Notes: generated from the letters alone by a model not told the origin. A DNA stretch of 13,829 bases from Tardiphaga sp. (GCA_028290765.1 JAQGJF010001105.1:1-13829); one strand, 5' to 3'; shown: positions 1 to 6,806, numbered from the stretch's first letter. Program-made: numbers and translations.

Positions 1-187
1 TGCCCTACCAATAACGGTCAATCTAGGCGAAGCGGTGTGCAGTGTCACGCAGTGAGCGGCTTAATAAACCATAAAAATCAAAGGCTCTTCGGGGGGCGTT
101 GGAGCGCAGTGCTGTCCCGCGCAGTACAGTATGGCGGACTCCGTCTCCGCCAATATTCCTCCGCCAATATTCCAATGAATTGGATAT
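1..187. other. Gene-free left edge
   Basis: I see no convincing coding region here. The stretch lies beyond the end of the leftward glycosyltransferase frame. It contains a perfect 14-bp tandem duplication (146-173) and a short inverted repeat, GGCGGA at 133-138 against TCCGCC at 146-151. Frames that open across it have no recognisable product. It may be the 3' flank of the glycosyltransferase gene. Confidence 0.5.
146..173. repeat. 14-bp perfect tandem repeat, two copies
   Basis: TCCGCCAATATTCC occurs at 146-159 and again, directly abutting, at 160-173. The first copy also forms the right arm of a 6-bp inverted repeat starting at 133. It lies 15-42 bp past the TAG that closes the extended glycosyltransferase frame. 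No function is known; slippage during replication would explain it. Confidence 0.85.
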
Positions 188-343
188 CTAAGGGATTCCG
201 GCTACGGCCGGACGGGTGCGCGCGCGCCGATCCTTGACGTATCCGATCGGTACGCCCAGCCGCTGGATCGCAACGATCAACTTGCTGTCCAGGATTCGAT
301 CGCAGTTCATATGCGTGGGCGCGATGAAGAAATCTGCCTGTTC
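188..343 (-). pseudogene. Detached C-terminal tail of the glycosyltransferase gene
   Basis: Reading past the TGA at 344-346 in the same frame gives 51 sense codons before TAG at 188-190. The segment does not look random: it includes ADFFIAPTHMNC and VPIGYVKDRR, which resemble the ending of rhizobial membrane glycosyltransferases as I recall them. Adding it would give a protein of about 564 residues. The simplest reading is a point mutation, for example CGA to TGA or TGG to TGA. Programmed read-through or a sequencing error are also possible. There is no good start codon with a ribosome site at the head of this tail, so it is unlikely to be translated independently. Confidence 0.6.
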
Positions 344-1882
344 TCACTGCTGCACCCGGATCCATTGCAGCAGGCGCGGCTTGGCCCGTTTCTCAAACGA
401 TATGCGCTCCCCGCAAACGGCCACCGTGTATTTGTGTGCGGTCCGGAGCCCTCCGGTGTGTTCGGTGCGGGTGATATAATCTTCCAACTGATCGACCGCA
501 GCCGGCATGATGTTCACCCAGTAGTCGGTGGCATAGCGCCGCGACGCACCTTCAAGGCCACCGACCGCGGGATTGTAAAAGAGATATTCGTAAGGATGCA
601 GGCGAACGAGCGTGATGGCGTTCCAAAGACACCATGCCGTCATGACCGCGAGTGCCCCCGCCGCCATCGTCGTGCGGTGTCGCGTGGCCAGGGCAGCTAC
701 GGCAGCGTCGAGACCGATACCGGCGAGAATCGCAAGCGAAGGAATCACGAACAGGAAATGGCGCAAGCCGGTGAAGGCCGGCCCGTGGCAGATCACCTGG
801 CAAGCAAGCGGAAAACCCGCCATGAGCAGGACCAGAGCGATATGCCGGCGCCGCAGGCGAGCGGATCTCGCAGCGAGGCGCGGCAGCAGGACGAATATCG
901 CCGCAAGCCCAGCCCCGAGCAACGTCAGCAGCGGCACGCGGATCAGAATATAGATCGGCACGTACAGCCGCGGCACGTTCGCCATCTCGTAGACCTGACC
1001 GGCCAGGACGGTACGGATATGATACTGGAACTCAGAAAATGACAGCAGGCCACGGATCGGATTGAGCGGCGCCAACGCCGCCCATGGCCACGCCAAGATC
1101 ATGATTCCATACGCAAGCAGCAGCGCAGGGAAAAATCGCAAGGACGATTCGATCACGAATCCCCACCGCTCGCGGCCGTGATGGAGAAGCGGACGCGGCA
1201 GAAACAGCACAATCGCGATACCCGCATAAATCACGAGAAGCAGCCCCAGAACCCGCATCCCGAGCGCAGCGCCCGCCAGCAGCCCAAAGCTCAGAAGATC
1301 GAGCGGGCGCGGGCGCGGCAGGCTTGGTGCCGCGCGAAGCAGGAAAAAGGTTGCGCCGGTCATCGCGGCGGCCAGCGGAATATCCTTGGTATGATTGAAC
1401 ATCGCGCCGTACCAGACGCCGCAGACCGTAAGCGAAATCGCAGCGATCAGGCCCGCCCGCGGGCCTGCGACGAGACGCGCCGTGGCGGCTGCGGCGCCGA
1501 TTCCACCGATGCCGATAAGGGCACACATGATATGGCGCAGATCGTACGGATCGATCGGAACGATCTGGCTGAGGGCAACGGCGATAATGTCGAACAGGCC
1601 GCCATAGAGATACAGGTTCTCGAAATGGAATACGCTTTGGTCTGCGAAATGGCTTTTGTAGCAGGCGATTATCAATTCGCCGTAGTGATGCTGAACACCT
1701 TCGTCATTGGAAATGGCATAGTCCCGGAACGTGCAAAGAGCGGTGATGGTCAGCGCACCAAGCAACAGCACAGTGGCGACGTCATGCGCATCGAAACGCG
1801 CCATCCATTGCATTAAGGCGTGCAACCGCACCGGTGCCGTCGTTTTCGACTCGACGATTGTATCGGTCATTTGCGCGCGCAT
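344..1882 (-). CDS. GT-C-like membrane glycosyltransferase, shortened by an in-frame TGA
   Basis: This frame encodes 512 residues with about ten hydrophobic segments, as in integral membrane glycosyltransferases of the GT-C fold (PMT/ArnT/GT39-like). Such enzymes usually move a sugar from a polyprenyl-phosphate donor in the periplasm. After a first membrane segment near residues 34-52 comes a loop with SNDEGVQ, holding the D60-E61 pair expected of a GT-C catalytic loop. Near the C-terminus is an ATDYWVN motif like the DYW motif of these families. The substrate cannot be told. The start at 1882 has GGAG only 2 nt upstream; ATG codon 5 (1870) is an alternative, 14 nt from it. The frame ends at TGA 344-346, but the same frame continues with protein-like sequence to TAG 188-190, so this copy is probably truncated. 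It is divergent from the ATPase at 2124. Confidence 0.75.
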   Translation of the reverse strand: MRAQMTDTIVESKTTAPVRLHALMQWMARFDAHDVATVLLLGALTITALCTFRDYAISNDEGVQHHYGELIIACYKSHFADQSVFHFENLYLYGGLFDIIAVALSQIVPIDPYDLRHIMCALIGIGGIGAAAATARLVAGPRAGLIAAISLTVCGVWYGAMFNHTKDIPLAAAMTGATFFLLRAAPSLPRPRPLDLLSFGLLAGAALGMRVLGLLLVIYAGIAIVLFLPRPLLHHGRERWGFVIESSLRFFPALLLAYGIMILAWPWAALAPLNPIRGLLSFSEFQYHIRTVLAGQVYEMANVPRLYVPIYILIRVPLLTLLGAGLAAIFVLLPRLAARSARLRRRHIALVLLMAGFPLACQVICHGPAFTGLRHFLFVIPSLAILAGIGLDAAVAALATRHRTTMAAGALAVMTAWCLWNAITLVRLHPYEYLFYNPAVGGLEGASRRYATDYWVNIMPAAVDQLEDYITRTEHTGGLRTAHKYTVAVCGERISFEKRAKPRLLQWIRVQQ

Positions 1883-2123
1883 CTCTCCGGTTCAGGGCGC
1901 CGCGTCACCGATGTCGGAAGGAATGTCCTGTCATGAATCCGATCCGCAGAGATGCGGACCGTCCGGCCCCGCACAATTCTTACGATTGCCGGTTCCAACA
2001 TGCCATGCCAATACTCCGAAAGCCGGAACGCGTCGCCCTTCGCACTTGCGGGATTGTCCGCAAGCCAGCAATGTCGGTGAAGTCGCTACTCCGCGTCGTC
2101 GACGCGGCCGGATACAATCCGCC
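1883..2123. promoter_or_regulatory. Divergent intergenic region between glycosyltransferase and ATPase genes
   Basis: These 241 bp must hold the promoters of both divergent genes, but I cannot pick out convincing -35/-10 pairs. A 64-codon plus-strand frame begins at ATG 1933 with AAGGA about 10 nt upstream. Its TGA (2125-2127) overlaps the ATPase ATG as ATGA. It has no recognisable protein features and only moderate third-position GC, so I treat it as a possible leader ORF and not as a gene. Confidence 0.4.
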
Positions 2124-3275
2124 ATGATGACAAGACTCGCCATTTCCGGCTATCGATCGCGGCGCGATGTCCGGTTGGCGCTCGGCGAACTCAATGTCAT
2201 TACGGGTGCCAATGGCAGCGGCAAATCCAGCCTTTATCGGGCGCTCAGGCTGTTGGCGGAGATCGCCCAGGGGCGGATCATCCAGTCGCTCGCCGAAGAA
2301 GGCGGGCTGCACTCCACGCTGTGGGCCGGGCCGGAAGAGATTTCACGCGCGATGCGGAGCGGCCGGCATCCGATCCAGGGCACGGTACGCAAACATCCCG
2401 TCAGCCTGAAGCTTGGATTTTCCGGGGACGACTACGGCTACGCGATCGATCTCGGGTTGCCGATATCCGGATCGAAATTCTTCGCCGACCCGGAGATCAA
2501 GGCCGAGAGCCAGTGGACCGGCGAGGTGCTGGGGCGGAGCAACGTTTTTGCCGCTCGTAACGGCCCGAGCGTGCGGATTCGCAGCGACAGCGGCGAATGG
2601 CGGCAAGCGTTCGATCAGCTGGCGCCGTTCGACAGCATGATGACCCATTGCAGCGATCCCCGCGAGGCGATCGAGCTGTTGGTATTGCGCGAGCGGATGC
2701 GGGACTGGCGATTCTACGACCATCTGCGAACCGATCGCGATGCCGCCGCGCGCCGGCCCCAGATCGGCACCTACACGCCGGTGCTGGCCAGCGACGGATC
2801 GGATCTCGCCGCCGCCGTGCAGACCATCCGCGAAATCGGCGACGCCGATGGGCTGGACGACGCGATCAGCGACGCGTTTCCGGGTGGGCGCGTCGAAGTA
2901 ACCGGCAACGACGGATATGTCGAACTCGAAATGATCCAGAAAGGCCTGCTGCGACCGCTCAAGGCGGCGGAGCTGTCGGATGGCACGCTGCGCTATCTGC
3001 TATTGGCCGCCGCGCTGTTGTCGCCGCGGCCGCCCGGGCTGATGATCCTCAACGAGCCCGAAACCAGCCTGCATCCCGAACTGCTGCCATCCCTGGCGCG
3101 GTTGATTGCACAGGCGTCGAAACGATCCCAGGTCGTGGTGGTGAGCCACGCCGCGTCCCTCGTCTCCGTTCTGGGCGACGAGACCGGCAGCCGACAGATC
3201 GTGCTCGTGAAGGATCTCGGCGAGACCAGCATCCGGGATCACACGCCGCCGTCCTGGCAGTGGCCATCAAGGTAG
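2124..3275 (+). CDS. RecF/SMC-like AAA ATPase (COG4637-type)
   Basis: This is a soluble ATP-binding protein of 383 residues with the layout of ABC-type ATPases of the SMC/RecF/OLD group. The N-terminus (TRLAISGYRS) is the first strand typical of RecF-like proteins. Walker A is GANGSGKS at residues 28-35. A degenerate signature (LSDGT) is at 284-288. Walker B is LMILNEPETS from 306, where Asn310 stands in place of the usual Asp before the Glu. An H-loop-like VVVSHA follows near 330. The start at 2124 puts Walker A at the usual distance from the N-terminus; the frame is open much further upstream but that part looks non-coding. No nuclease or TOPRIM domain is present and no partner gene adjoins it, so there is no positive evidence of a defence role. 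The ribosome site is weak. Confidence 0.85.
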   Translation: MMTRLAISGYRSRRDVRLALGELNVITGANGSGKSSLYRALRLLAEIAQGRIIQSLAEEGGLHSTLWAGPEEISRAMRSGRHPIQGTVRKHPVSLKLGFSGDDYGYAIDLGLPISGSKFFADPEIKAESQWTGEVLGRSNVFAARNGPSVRIRSDSGEWRQAFDQLAPFDSMMTHCSDPREAIELLVLRERMRDWRFYDHLRTDRDAAARRPQIGTYTPVLASDGSDLAAAVQTIREIGDADGLDDAISDAFPGGRVEVTGNDGYVELEMIQKGLLRPLKAAELSDGTLRYLLLAAALLSPRPPGLMILNEPETSLHPELLPSLARLIAQASKRSQVVVVSHAASLVSVLGDETGSRQIVLVKDLGETSIRDHTPPSWQWPSR

Positions 3276-3313
3276 ACGCTGCCGATAGACGCTGCCCTGG
3301 CCGACCGACCGGC

Positions 3314-3328
3314 AAGCCAACCTGGCTT
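3314..3328. terminator. Small hairpin between convergent genes
   Basis: AAGCCA (3314-3319) and TGGCTT (3323-3328) form a perfect 6-bp stem with a 3-nt loop, in the 52-bp gap between the convergent ATPase and Sel1-like genes. There is no U-tract, so it is only a weak candidate for a bidirectional terminator. An 11-bp direct repeat, TAGACGCTGCC, occurs at 3273-3283 and 3286-3296, the first copy covering the ATPase stop codon. Confidence 0.3.
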
Positions 3329-3594
3329 CAGTGCATCGTGATCCAGGCGCGGGCTTCGCGCTGCGCCGTGGCGATCTCGCCTTCGGACATCAGCTCGGCA
3401 ATTTCACGACGCAGCGGGACGGCGTCGACGCGGCCCTTCAGCGCCGCCAGATTGAACCATTTGTGCGCCGCCACCAGGTCGACGATCCCCGATCGCCCGC
3501 TGGCCCAGTACATGCCGCGCTCGAACAGCACGTCCGGAATCGCGGTCGCGTCCACCGGCGTCGCCGTCTCGAAATCGAATTGCCCCTGAAACAT
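3328..3594 (-). CDS. Short Sel1-repeat-like protein
   Basis: This 88-residue protein has one Sel1/TPR-like helical repeat. The segment LFERGMYWASG followed by VAAHKWFNLAALKG (about residues 23-53) fits the Sel1 pattern, in which an alanine- and glycine-rich helix pair carries the AxKWfnlAA core. The rest is helical and charged. Sel1 repeats normally mediate protein-protein contacts; a one-repeat protein has no predictable partner. The start at 3594 is chosen because AAGGAG (3602-3607) sits 7 nt upstream, an excellent ribosome site. The open frame extends to 3705 but that extension has no protein-like character. It converges with the ATPase gene, and its upstream side faces a long gene-free region. 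There is no signal peptide, so a cytoplasmic protein is likely. Confidence 0.8.
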   Translation of the reverse strand: MFQGQFDFETATPVDATAIPDVLFERGMYWASGRSGIVDLVAAHKWFNLAALKGRVDAVPLRREIAELMSEGEIATAQREARAWITMH

Positions 3595-3877
3595 CTTGTC
3601 TCTCCTTTTTATTCGTTGCCGGCCCTGTTCCGAGCGCGGCTCCCGTCCAATCGTTCGAAGTCCCGTCATCCCCATCGCCGTTTGCCGGCTTGTTGGGATG
3701 ATCATGACCCATCAAATTTGAAGAGCAGTTTAAGCATCGCGATGAATCGAACGTGAACGCCGTCCAGCCGCCCGCCGTCGCGGAATCGCGGAAGTGCCGA
3801 TGTCACGGGGATTTCTGCGAAATTGCGGGATTCGGTTTACCCTGCGATTTGGCAAACCGATAACCATTGCCGCAACC

Positions 3878-3895
3878 ACCTGCCTCGCGGCAGGT
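3878..3895. repeat. Inverted repeat, 7-bp stem
   Basis: ACCTGCC and GGCAGGT form a perfect stem around a TCGC loop. It is one of a set of hairpins between 3834 and 4326. Confidence 0.75.
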
Positions 3896-4087
3896 AAATA
3901 GCGAACCGGAGCGCCGAGCGTCCGGCGACACGGATCACGGATCCGGCGCCAACGCGCGGTCCGGTCATTCAGGTGGTTTTACGGGGATGACGGTGCCGGG
4001 GATAAACCACTCCGGCAAAAAGAACGAGGGCGTCGGCGAACACGTCAGGGTCATATCCCACCTCGGGCGGAAGCCCGCCAGTGGAAT

Positions 4088-4108
4088 TGCGGATCACGGG
4101 GATCCGCA
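4088..4108. repeat. Inverted repeat, 8-bp stem
   Basis: TGCGGATC and GATCCGCA pair perfectly around a 5-nt ACGGG loop. A closely related hairpin, CGGATC-ACG-GATCCG, lies at 3931-3945, so the same palindrome core occurs twice about 150 bp apart. Confidence 0.75.
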
Positions 4109-4122
4109 CCGAATGAAGAATG

Positions 4123-4140
4123 CCGGCACCGCAGTGCCGG
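4123..4140. repeat. Inverted repeat, 7-bp stem
   Basis: CCGGCAC and GTGCCGG pair perfectly around a CGCA tetraloop, 14 bp beyond the 4088-4108 hairpin. Another TGCCGGC stem recurs at 4300-4321. Confidence 0.75.
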
Positions 4141-4299
4141 GTTCCTCTGCCGGACCGTTTCTCGAAAGAGCGAACTCCATCGAAAGTGGCGATCCGGCCG
4201 TTTGACCTGATGTCTCGCCGACACCCTCTTTCGTCGACCAGAGCCGTCCGGTTTAAAATTCGCTTCGAGAAGCAAACTGTCCCGATGGCTCGTGTGACG

Positions 4300-4326
4300 T
4301 GCCGGCATCAAGCCGCCGGCATTTTT
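4300..4326 (+). terminator. Rho-independent terminator-like hairpin
   Basis: TGCCGGC (4300-4306) and GCCGGCA (4315-4321) form a 7-bp GC-rich stem with an 8-nt loop, followed at once by five T residues (4322-4326). This is the layout of an intrinsic terminator for plus-strand transcription. No clear plus-strand gene precedes it, although the hairpin series does. It lies 11 bp beyond the stop of the minus-strand lysine-rich peptide; in that direction it has A residues before the stem and no U-tract after it. Confidence 0.55.
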
Positions 4327-4337
4327 CGTAAGGCGAG

Positions 4338-4421
4338 TTACTTCTTCTTCTTGGAGACCTTCTTGGTCTTCTTGGCAGTCTTCTTCACTGCGCTCTTCGC
4401 CTTCTTCGCTTTCTTGGCCAT
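4338..4421 (-). CDS. 27-residue lysine-rich, histone H1-tail-like peptide
   Basis: This micro-ORF begins MAKKAKKAK and ends VSKKKK, with 15 lysines in 27 residues and the rest mainly Ala, Ser, Thr and Val. It has no acidic or aromatic residue. Such composition matches the AKK-repeat tails of histone H1-like and HU-tail proteins, so nucleic-acid binding or charge neutralisation is the likely property; this is inference from composition only. The case for translation is good: GGAGGG lies at 4426-4431, 4 nt before the ATG, and the frame is closed by TAA. Codon choice is heavily AAG, as expected for a GC-rich genome. It appears to be monocistronic, between two gene-poor stretches, with a palindromic element 18-49 bp upstream. 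A larger frame crosses the same DNA in another phase (4051-4728, minus) but looks spurious. Confidence 0.7.
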   Translation of the reverse strand: MAKKAKKAKSAVKKTAKKTKKVSKKKK

Positions 4422-4439
4422 GTTGCCCTCCGAGGTTAA

Positions 4440-4470
4440 GTGAGATCACCGACGGCGTCGGTGAGATCAC
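4440..4470. promoter_or_regulatory. Palindromic element upstream of the lysine-rich peptide
   Basis: GTGAGATCAC occurs twice as a direct repeat (4440-4449 and 4461-4470), each copy being a GTGA-N2-TCAC half-palindrome. Between and overlapping them is a perfect 8-bp inverted repeat, TCACCGAC-GGC-GTCGGTGA. The element lies 18-49 bp upstream of the peptide ATG. It could be an operator or a 5' leader hairpin affecting access to the ribosome site. No binding protein can be named. Confidence 0.5.
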
Positions 4471-4865
4471 TTGATCGCTGCGTGCACTCGGGAATCGAAA
4501 TGCACTACATCCCGAATACACCAACACATCGAAAAAAACAGCTTCCCGCTTAAGGAAGTGTTGACGAGACAATGCCGGCGCATGCAGCGCGCGCTTCGCG
4601 ACGACATCGCGACGAAGTGCCACGCGATGCGAATAGTATGCGAAAAATCTGCATCGACGTTTGTCAAGATTGAAGGAAACACCTGTGCTGCAGCCACTTT
4701 CGCGATTCACGTCCGTGATGAATCTCAATCACACAGAACAATCGCGACTCATCGCGACGGTTGAAAGTACGCCGCACGGACTCTGAGTCGCAGTTTTTGG
4801 CAATAAAAAAATTTTCGTGCTTTGCGCGCCAAGCGCTCATCGCCTCTCGCCAAAACCGGTTTTCT

Positions 4866-4890
4866 GAGCGAATCGCCGACACCGATTCGC
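4866..4890. repeat. Hairpin flanked by CCGGTTTT boxes
   Basis: AGCGAATCG and CGATTCGCT form a perfect 9-bp stem with a 7-nt loop. It is flanked by CCGGTTTT words on both sides (about 4855-4862 and 4894-4901), the left one inside the 12-bp palindrome AAAACCGGTTTT. It lies about 95 bp downstream of the gatB stop on the minus strand and could help end that transcript, though no clean U-tract follows. It may be a dispersed palindromic repeat. Confidence 0.5.
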
Positions 4891-4982
4891 TGTCCGGTTT
4901 TGCTCGCGCGATGCGTCATTACGAGACACACCATCATCGCATCGACGCGACGCGCGTCGTCGCGCGCGACATCGCGGGTCGG

Positions 4983-6467
4983 TCAGATGCCGAGCTTGCT
5001 CTTGAGTAGGTCGTTGACCGACTGCGGATTGGCCTTGCCGCCGGAGGACTTCATCACCTGACCGACGAACCATCCGACGAGCTGCGGCTTGGCGCGCGCC
5101 TGCGCGACCTTGTCCGGATTGGCGGCGATGATGTCGTCCACCACCTTCTCGATCGCCCCCATGTCGGTGACCTGCTTCATGCCGCGTACTTCGACCAGCG
5201 CCCGGGGATCGCCGCCCTCCTGCCAGACGATCTCGAACAGATCCTTGGCGATCTTGCCGGAGATGGTGCCCTCGCCGATCAGATCGACGATGGCGCCGAG
5301 CTGGCCCGCCGAGACCGGCGACGCGGCGATGTCCTGGCCTTCCTTGTTAAGACGGCCGAACAATTCGTTGATCACCCAGTTGGCGGCGAGCTTGCCGTCG
5401 CGGGCCTTGTCGGCCAACGCGGCCAGCACGGCCTCGTAGAAGTCCGCAGTCTCGTGCTCGCTGACCAGCACGCTGGCGTCGTACGACGACAGGCCGAAGT
5501 CTTCGATGAAGCGCGCCTTCTTCTGGTCCGGCAGTTCCGGTAGATCGGCCTTCAGCGCGGCGACATAGGCTTCGCTGAATTCCAGTGGCAGCAGGTCGGG
5601 GTCGGGGAAATAGCGGTAGTCATGCGCCTCTTCCTTGGACCGCATCGAGCGGGTCTGGCCCTTGTTCGGATCGTACAGCCGGGTTTCCTGCTCGATGACG
5701 CCGCCGTCTTCCAGGATTTCGATCTGGCGCCTAGCCTCGTACTCGATGGCGTCGCCGATGAAGCTGATCGAGTTCATGTTCTTGATCTCGCAGCGGGTCC
5801 CGAACGGCTCCCCCGGCTTGCGCACCGACACGTTGACGTCGGCGCGCAGGCTGCCCTTCTCCATGTCGCCGTCGCAGGTGCCGAGATAGCGCAGGATCGA
5901 GCGCAGCTTGGTCACGTAGGCCTTGGCCTGCTCGGAGGAGCGGATATCCGGCTTGGAAACGATCTCCATCAGCGCGACACCGGACCGGTTGAGGTCGACG
6001 AGCGACATCGTCGGGTTCTGGTCGTGCAGCAACTTGGCGGCATCCTGCTCGAGATGCAGCCGTTCGATGCCGATGGTGGCGCTGTCGCCGCCGGCCAGTT
6101 CGAGAACCACCTCGCCCTCACCCACGATCGGCGATTTGTACTGGCTGATCTGGTAGCCCTGCGGCGAGTCGGGGTAGAAATAGTTCTTGCGATCGAACAC
6201 CGAGCGCCGGTTGATCTGGGCGTTCAGCCCAAGCCCGGTGCGTACCGCCTGCCGGACACATTCCTCGTTGATGACCGGCAGCATGCCCGGCATCGCCGCG
6301 TCGACCAGCGAGACGTGGCTGTTGGGATCGCCGCCGAATTCGGTCGAGGCGCCCGAAAACAGTTTTGAACGGGAGGTGACCTGGGCGTGGACTTCCAGGC
6401 CGATGACCATTTCCCAGTCGCCGGTGGCGCCCTTGATGAGTTTGGACGGTTTGACAGGTGCGTTCAT
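4983..6467 (-). CDS. gatB: Aspartyl/glutamyl-tRNA amidotransferase subunit B
   Basis: GatB is the kinase and tRNA-binding subunit of the GatCAB complex. It activates the carboxylate of Glu-tRNA(Gln) or Asp-tRNA(Asn) with ATP; ammonia from GatA then makes the amide. The 494-residue product has normal family length. Visible hallmarks are IGLEVHAQ at residues 22-29, MPGMLPVIN, the strongly conserved [14 protein letters not shown] segment, [11 protein letters not shown], and a C-terminal YqeY-like helical tail ending [10 protein letters not shown]. The ATG at 6467 is preceded by GAGG at a rather long distance of about 13 nt; that leader is nearly identical to the one of the upstream 101-residue gene. 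gatB is separated from gatA by about 3.1 kb. All genes between share its strand, so co-transcription is possible. Confidence 0.97.
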   Translation of the reverse strand: MNAPVKPSKLIKGATGDWEMVIGLEVHAQVTSRSKLFSGASTEFGGDPNSHVSLVDAAMPGMLPVINEECVRQAVRTGLGLNAQINRRSVFDRKNYFYPDSPQGYQISQYKSPIVGEGEVVLELAGGDSATIGIERLHLEQDAAKLLHDQNPTMSLVDLNRSGVALMEIVSKPDIRSSEQAKAYVTKLRSILRYLGTCDGDMEKGSLRADVNVSVRKPGEPFGTRCEIKNMNSISFIGDAIEYEARRQIEILEDGGVIEQETRLYDPNKGQTRSMRSKEEAHDYRYFPDPDLLPLEFSEAYVAALKADLPELPDQKKARFIEDFGLSSYDASVLVSEHETADFYEAVLAALADKARDGKLAANWVINELFGRLNKEGQDIAASPVSAGQLGAIVDLIGEGTISGKIAKDLFEIVWQEGGDPRALVEVRGMKQVTDMGAIEKVVDDIIAANPDKVAQARAKPQLVGWFVGQVMKSSGGKANPQSVNDLLKSKLGI

Positions 6468-6472
6468 GGCGC

Positions 6473-6495
6473 GGCTTTTACCTCGACAAAGGGTG
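6473..6495. repeat. 23-bp direct repeat, copy 1 (gatB leader)
   Basis: This copy matches 6784-6806 at 22 of 23 positions. On the minus strand it carries the GAGGTAAAAGCC leader before gatB and at the same time encodes the last four codons and stop of the 101-residue protein. Confidence 0.8.
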
Positions 6496-6783
6496 ATCCA
6501 TCAACAACGCCGAAACGATCTCTTCCCACTCGGTTTCGAGCGGATCGGTCGCAACCGGTTTGCGGGCCTGACGGTACCAGTAACCGGCATTGCCGAGATC
6601 GCCCTCGACACGGTGCAGATAGGCGTGGACCCAGGCCGCGTCTGCGCTGCTTTCGTCCTGCACGATCTCGTGCGCCTTGTTCCAGTCGCCTTTGCCGGCC
6701 CACCACAGCGCCGCGAGCGAAGGGGTAACGCCGGGCAGCGGTGAAATACCGGAAAGACTGGATTTGAAGTCCATCACAGTCAT
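6478..6783 (-). CDS. Conserved 101-residue helical protein, function unknown
   Basis: I know similar sequences only as hypothetical proteins. The core [17 protein letters not shown] (about residues 23-39) followed by [22 protein letters not shown] (50-70) reads as two helix pairs rich in Trp and Tyr, resembling a short TPR/Sel1-like fold. There is no signal peptide or membrane segment, so it is probably cytoplasmic. The start at 6783 is preferred because GAGG lies 8 nt upstream; ATG codon 4 (MDFKSS) is less well placed. The gene stops just before gatB (10-nt gap), so the pair is probably co-transcribed. Its start and end are both marked by the same 23-bp sequence. A structural or binding role is possible, but nothing in the sequence indicates catalysis. 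Confidence 0.82.
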   Translation of the reverse strand: MTVMDFKSSLSGISPLPGVTPSLAALWWAGKGDWNKAHEIVQDESSADAAWVHAYLHRVEGDLGNAGYWYRQARKPVATDPLETEWEEIVSALLMDHPLSR

Positions 6784-6806
6784 GGCTTTTACCTCGACAA
6801 GGGGTG
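6784..6806. repeat. 23-bp direct repeat, copy 2 (leader of the 101-residue gene)
   Basis: This copy lies immediately upstream of the ATG of the 101-residue gene and supplies its GAGG ribosome site. It differs from copy 1 at one position (CAAGGGG against CAAAGGG), and the copies are exactly 311 bp apart. Confidence 0.8.

Larger units (their letters stand above)
3595..4337. other. 743-bp gene-poor, hairpin-rich intergenic region
   Basis: No frame here looks like a real protein. The longest plus-strand frame (3867-4205) is low-complexity and unrecognisable. At least six short inverted repeats occur: 3834-3858 (8 bp, one mismatch), 3878-3895 (7 bp), 3906-3925 (5 bp), 3931-3945 (6 bp), 4088-4108 (8 bp) and 4123-4140 (7 bp). 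They are followed by a terminator-like hairpin at 4300-4326 on the plus strand. The region also includes the leader of the Sel1-like gene. It could encode a structured RNA or be an accumulation of degenerate palindromic repeats. Confidence 0.5.
4422..4982. other. 561-bp intergenic region between gatB and the lysine-rich peptide gene
   Basis: I see no gene here. The stretch is more AT-rich than the flanking genes, with poly-A/T runs near 4531-4538 and 4803-4814. It presumably contains the promoter of the lysine-rich peptide: on the minus strand TTGACA occurs at 4662-4667, but no matching -10 sits at a normal distance. There are many CGCGAC-type palindromic words at 4590-4625, 4740-4760 and 4940-4975, and a hairpin at 4866-4890. 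Confidence 0.5.

Noticed and set aside
311..1042. Plus-strand open frame of 243 codons
   Set aside because: It lies antisense to the membrane glycosyltransferase, is Arg/Gln/His-rich and has no recognisable domain. This is typical of GC-rich antisense shadows.
1933..2127. Possible 64-residue leader ORF with AAGGA upstream and an ATGA overlap with the ATPase start
   Set aside because: The protein is unrecognisable, composition is only weakly coding-like and the overlap can arise by chance. I kept it as a note in the intergenic entry.
2124..3594. Defence island reading of the ATPase and Sel1-like genes
   Set aside because: The ATPase lacks TOPRIM or nuclease domains, the two genes converge and do not form an operon, and no toxin or effector lies near.
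3867..4205. 112-codon plus-strand frame
   Set aside because: It runs straight through three perfect hairpins, is low in complexity and has no known motif or convincing ribosome site.
4639..4667. Promoter for the lysine-rich peptide built on TTGACA at 4662-4667
   Set aside because: The -35 word is perfect, but the only -10-like words lie 21 or more bp away, beyond the usual 16-18. I therefore do not list it as a promoter.
4051..4728. 225-codon minus-strand frame
   Set aside because: It covers the lysine-rich micro-ORF in another phase (where it becomes Glu-rich) and also two gene-poor regions. No part looks like a protein family.
5622..6368. 248-codon plus-strand frame
   Set aside because: It is fully antisense to gatB and has no recognisable features.
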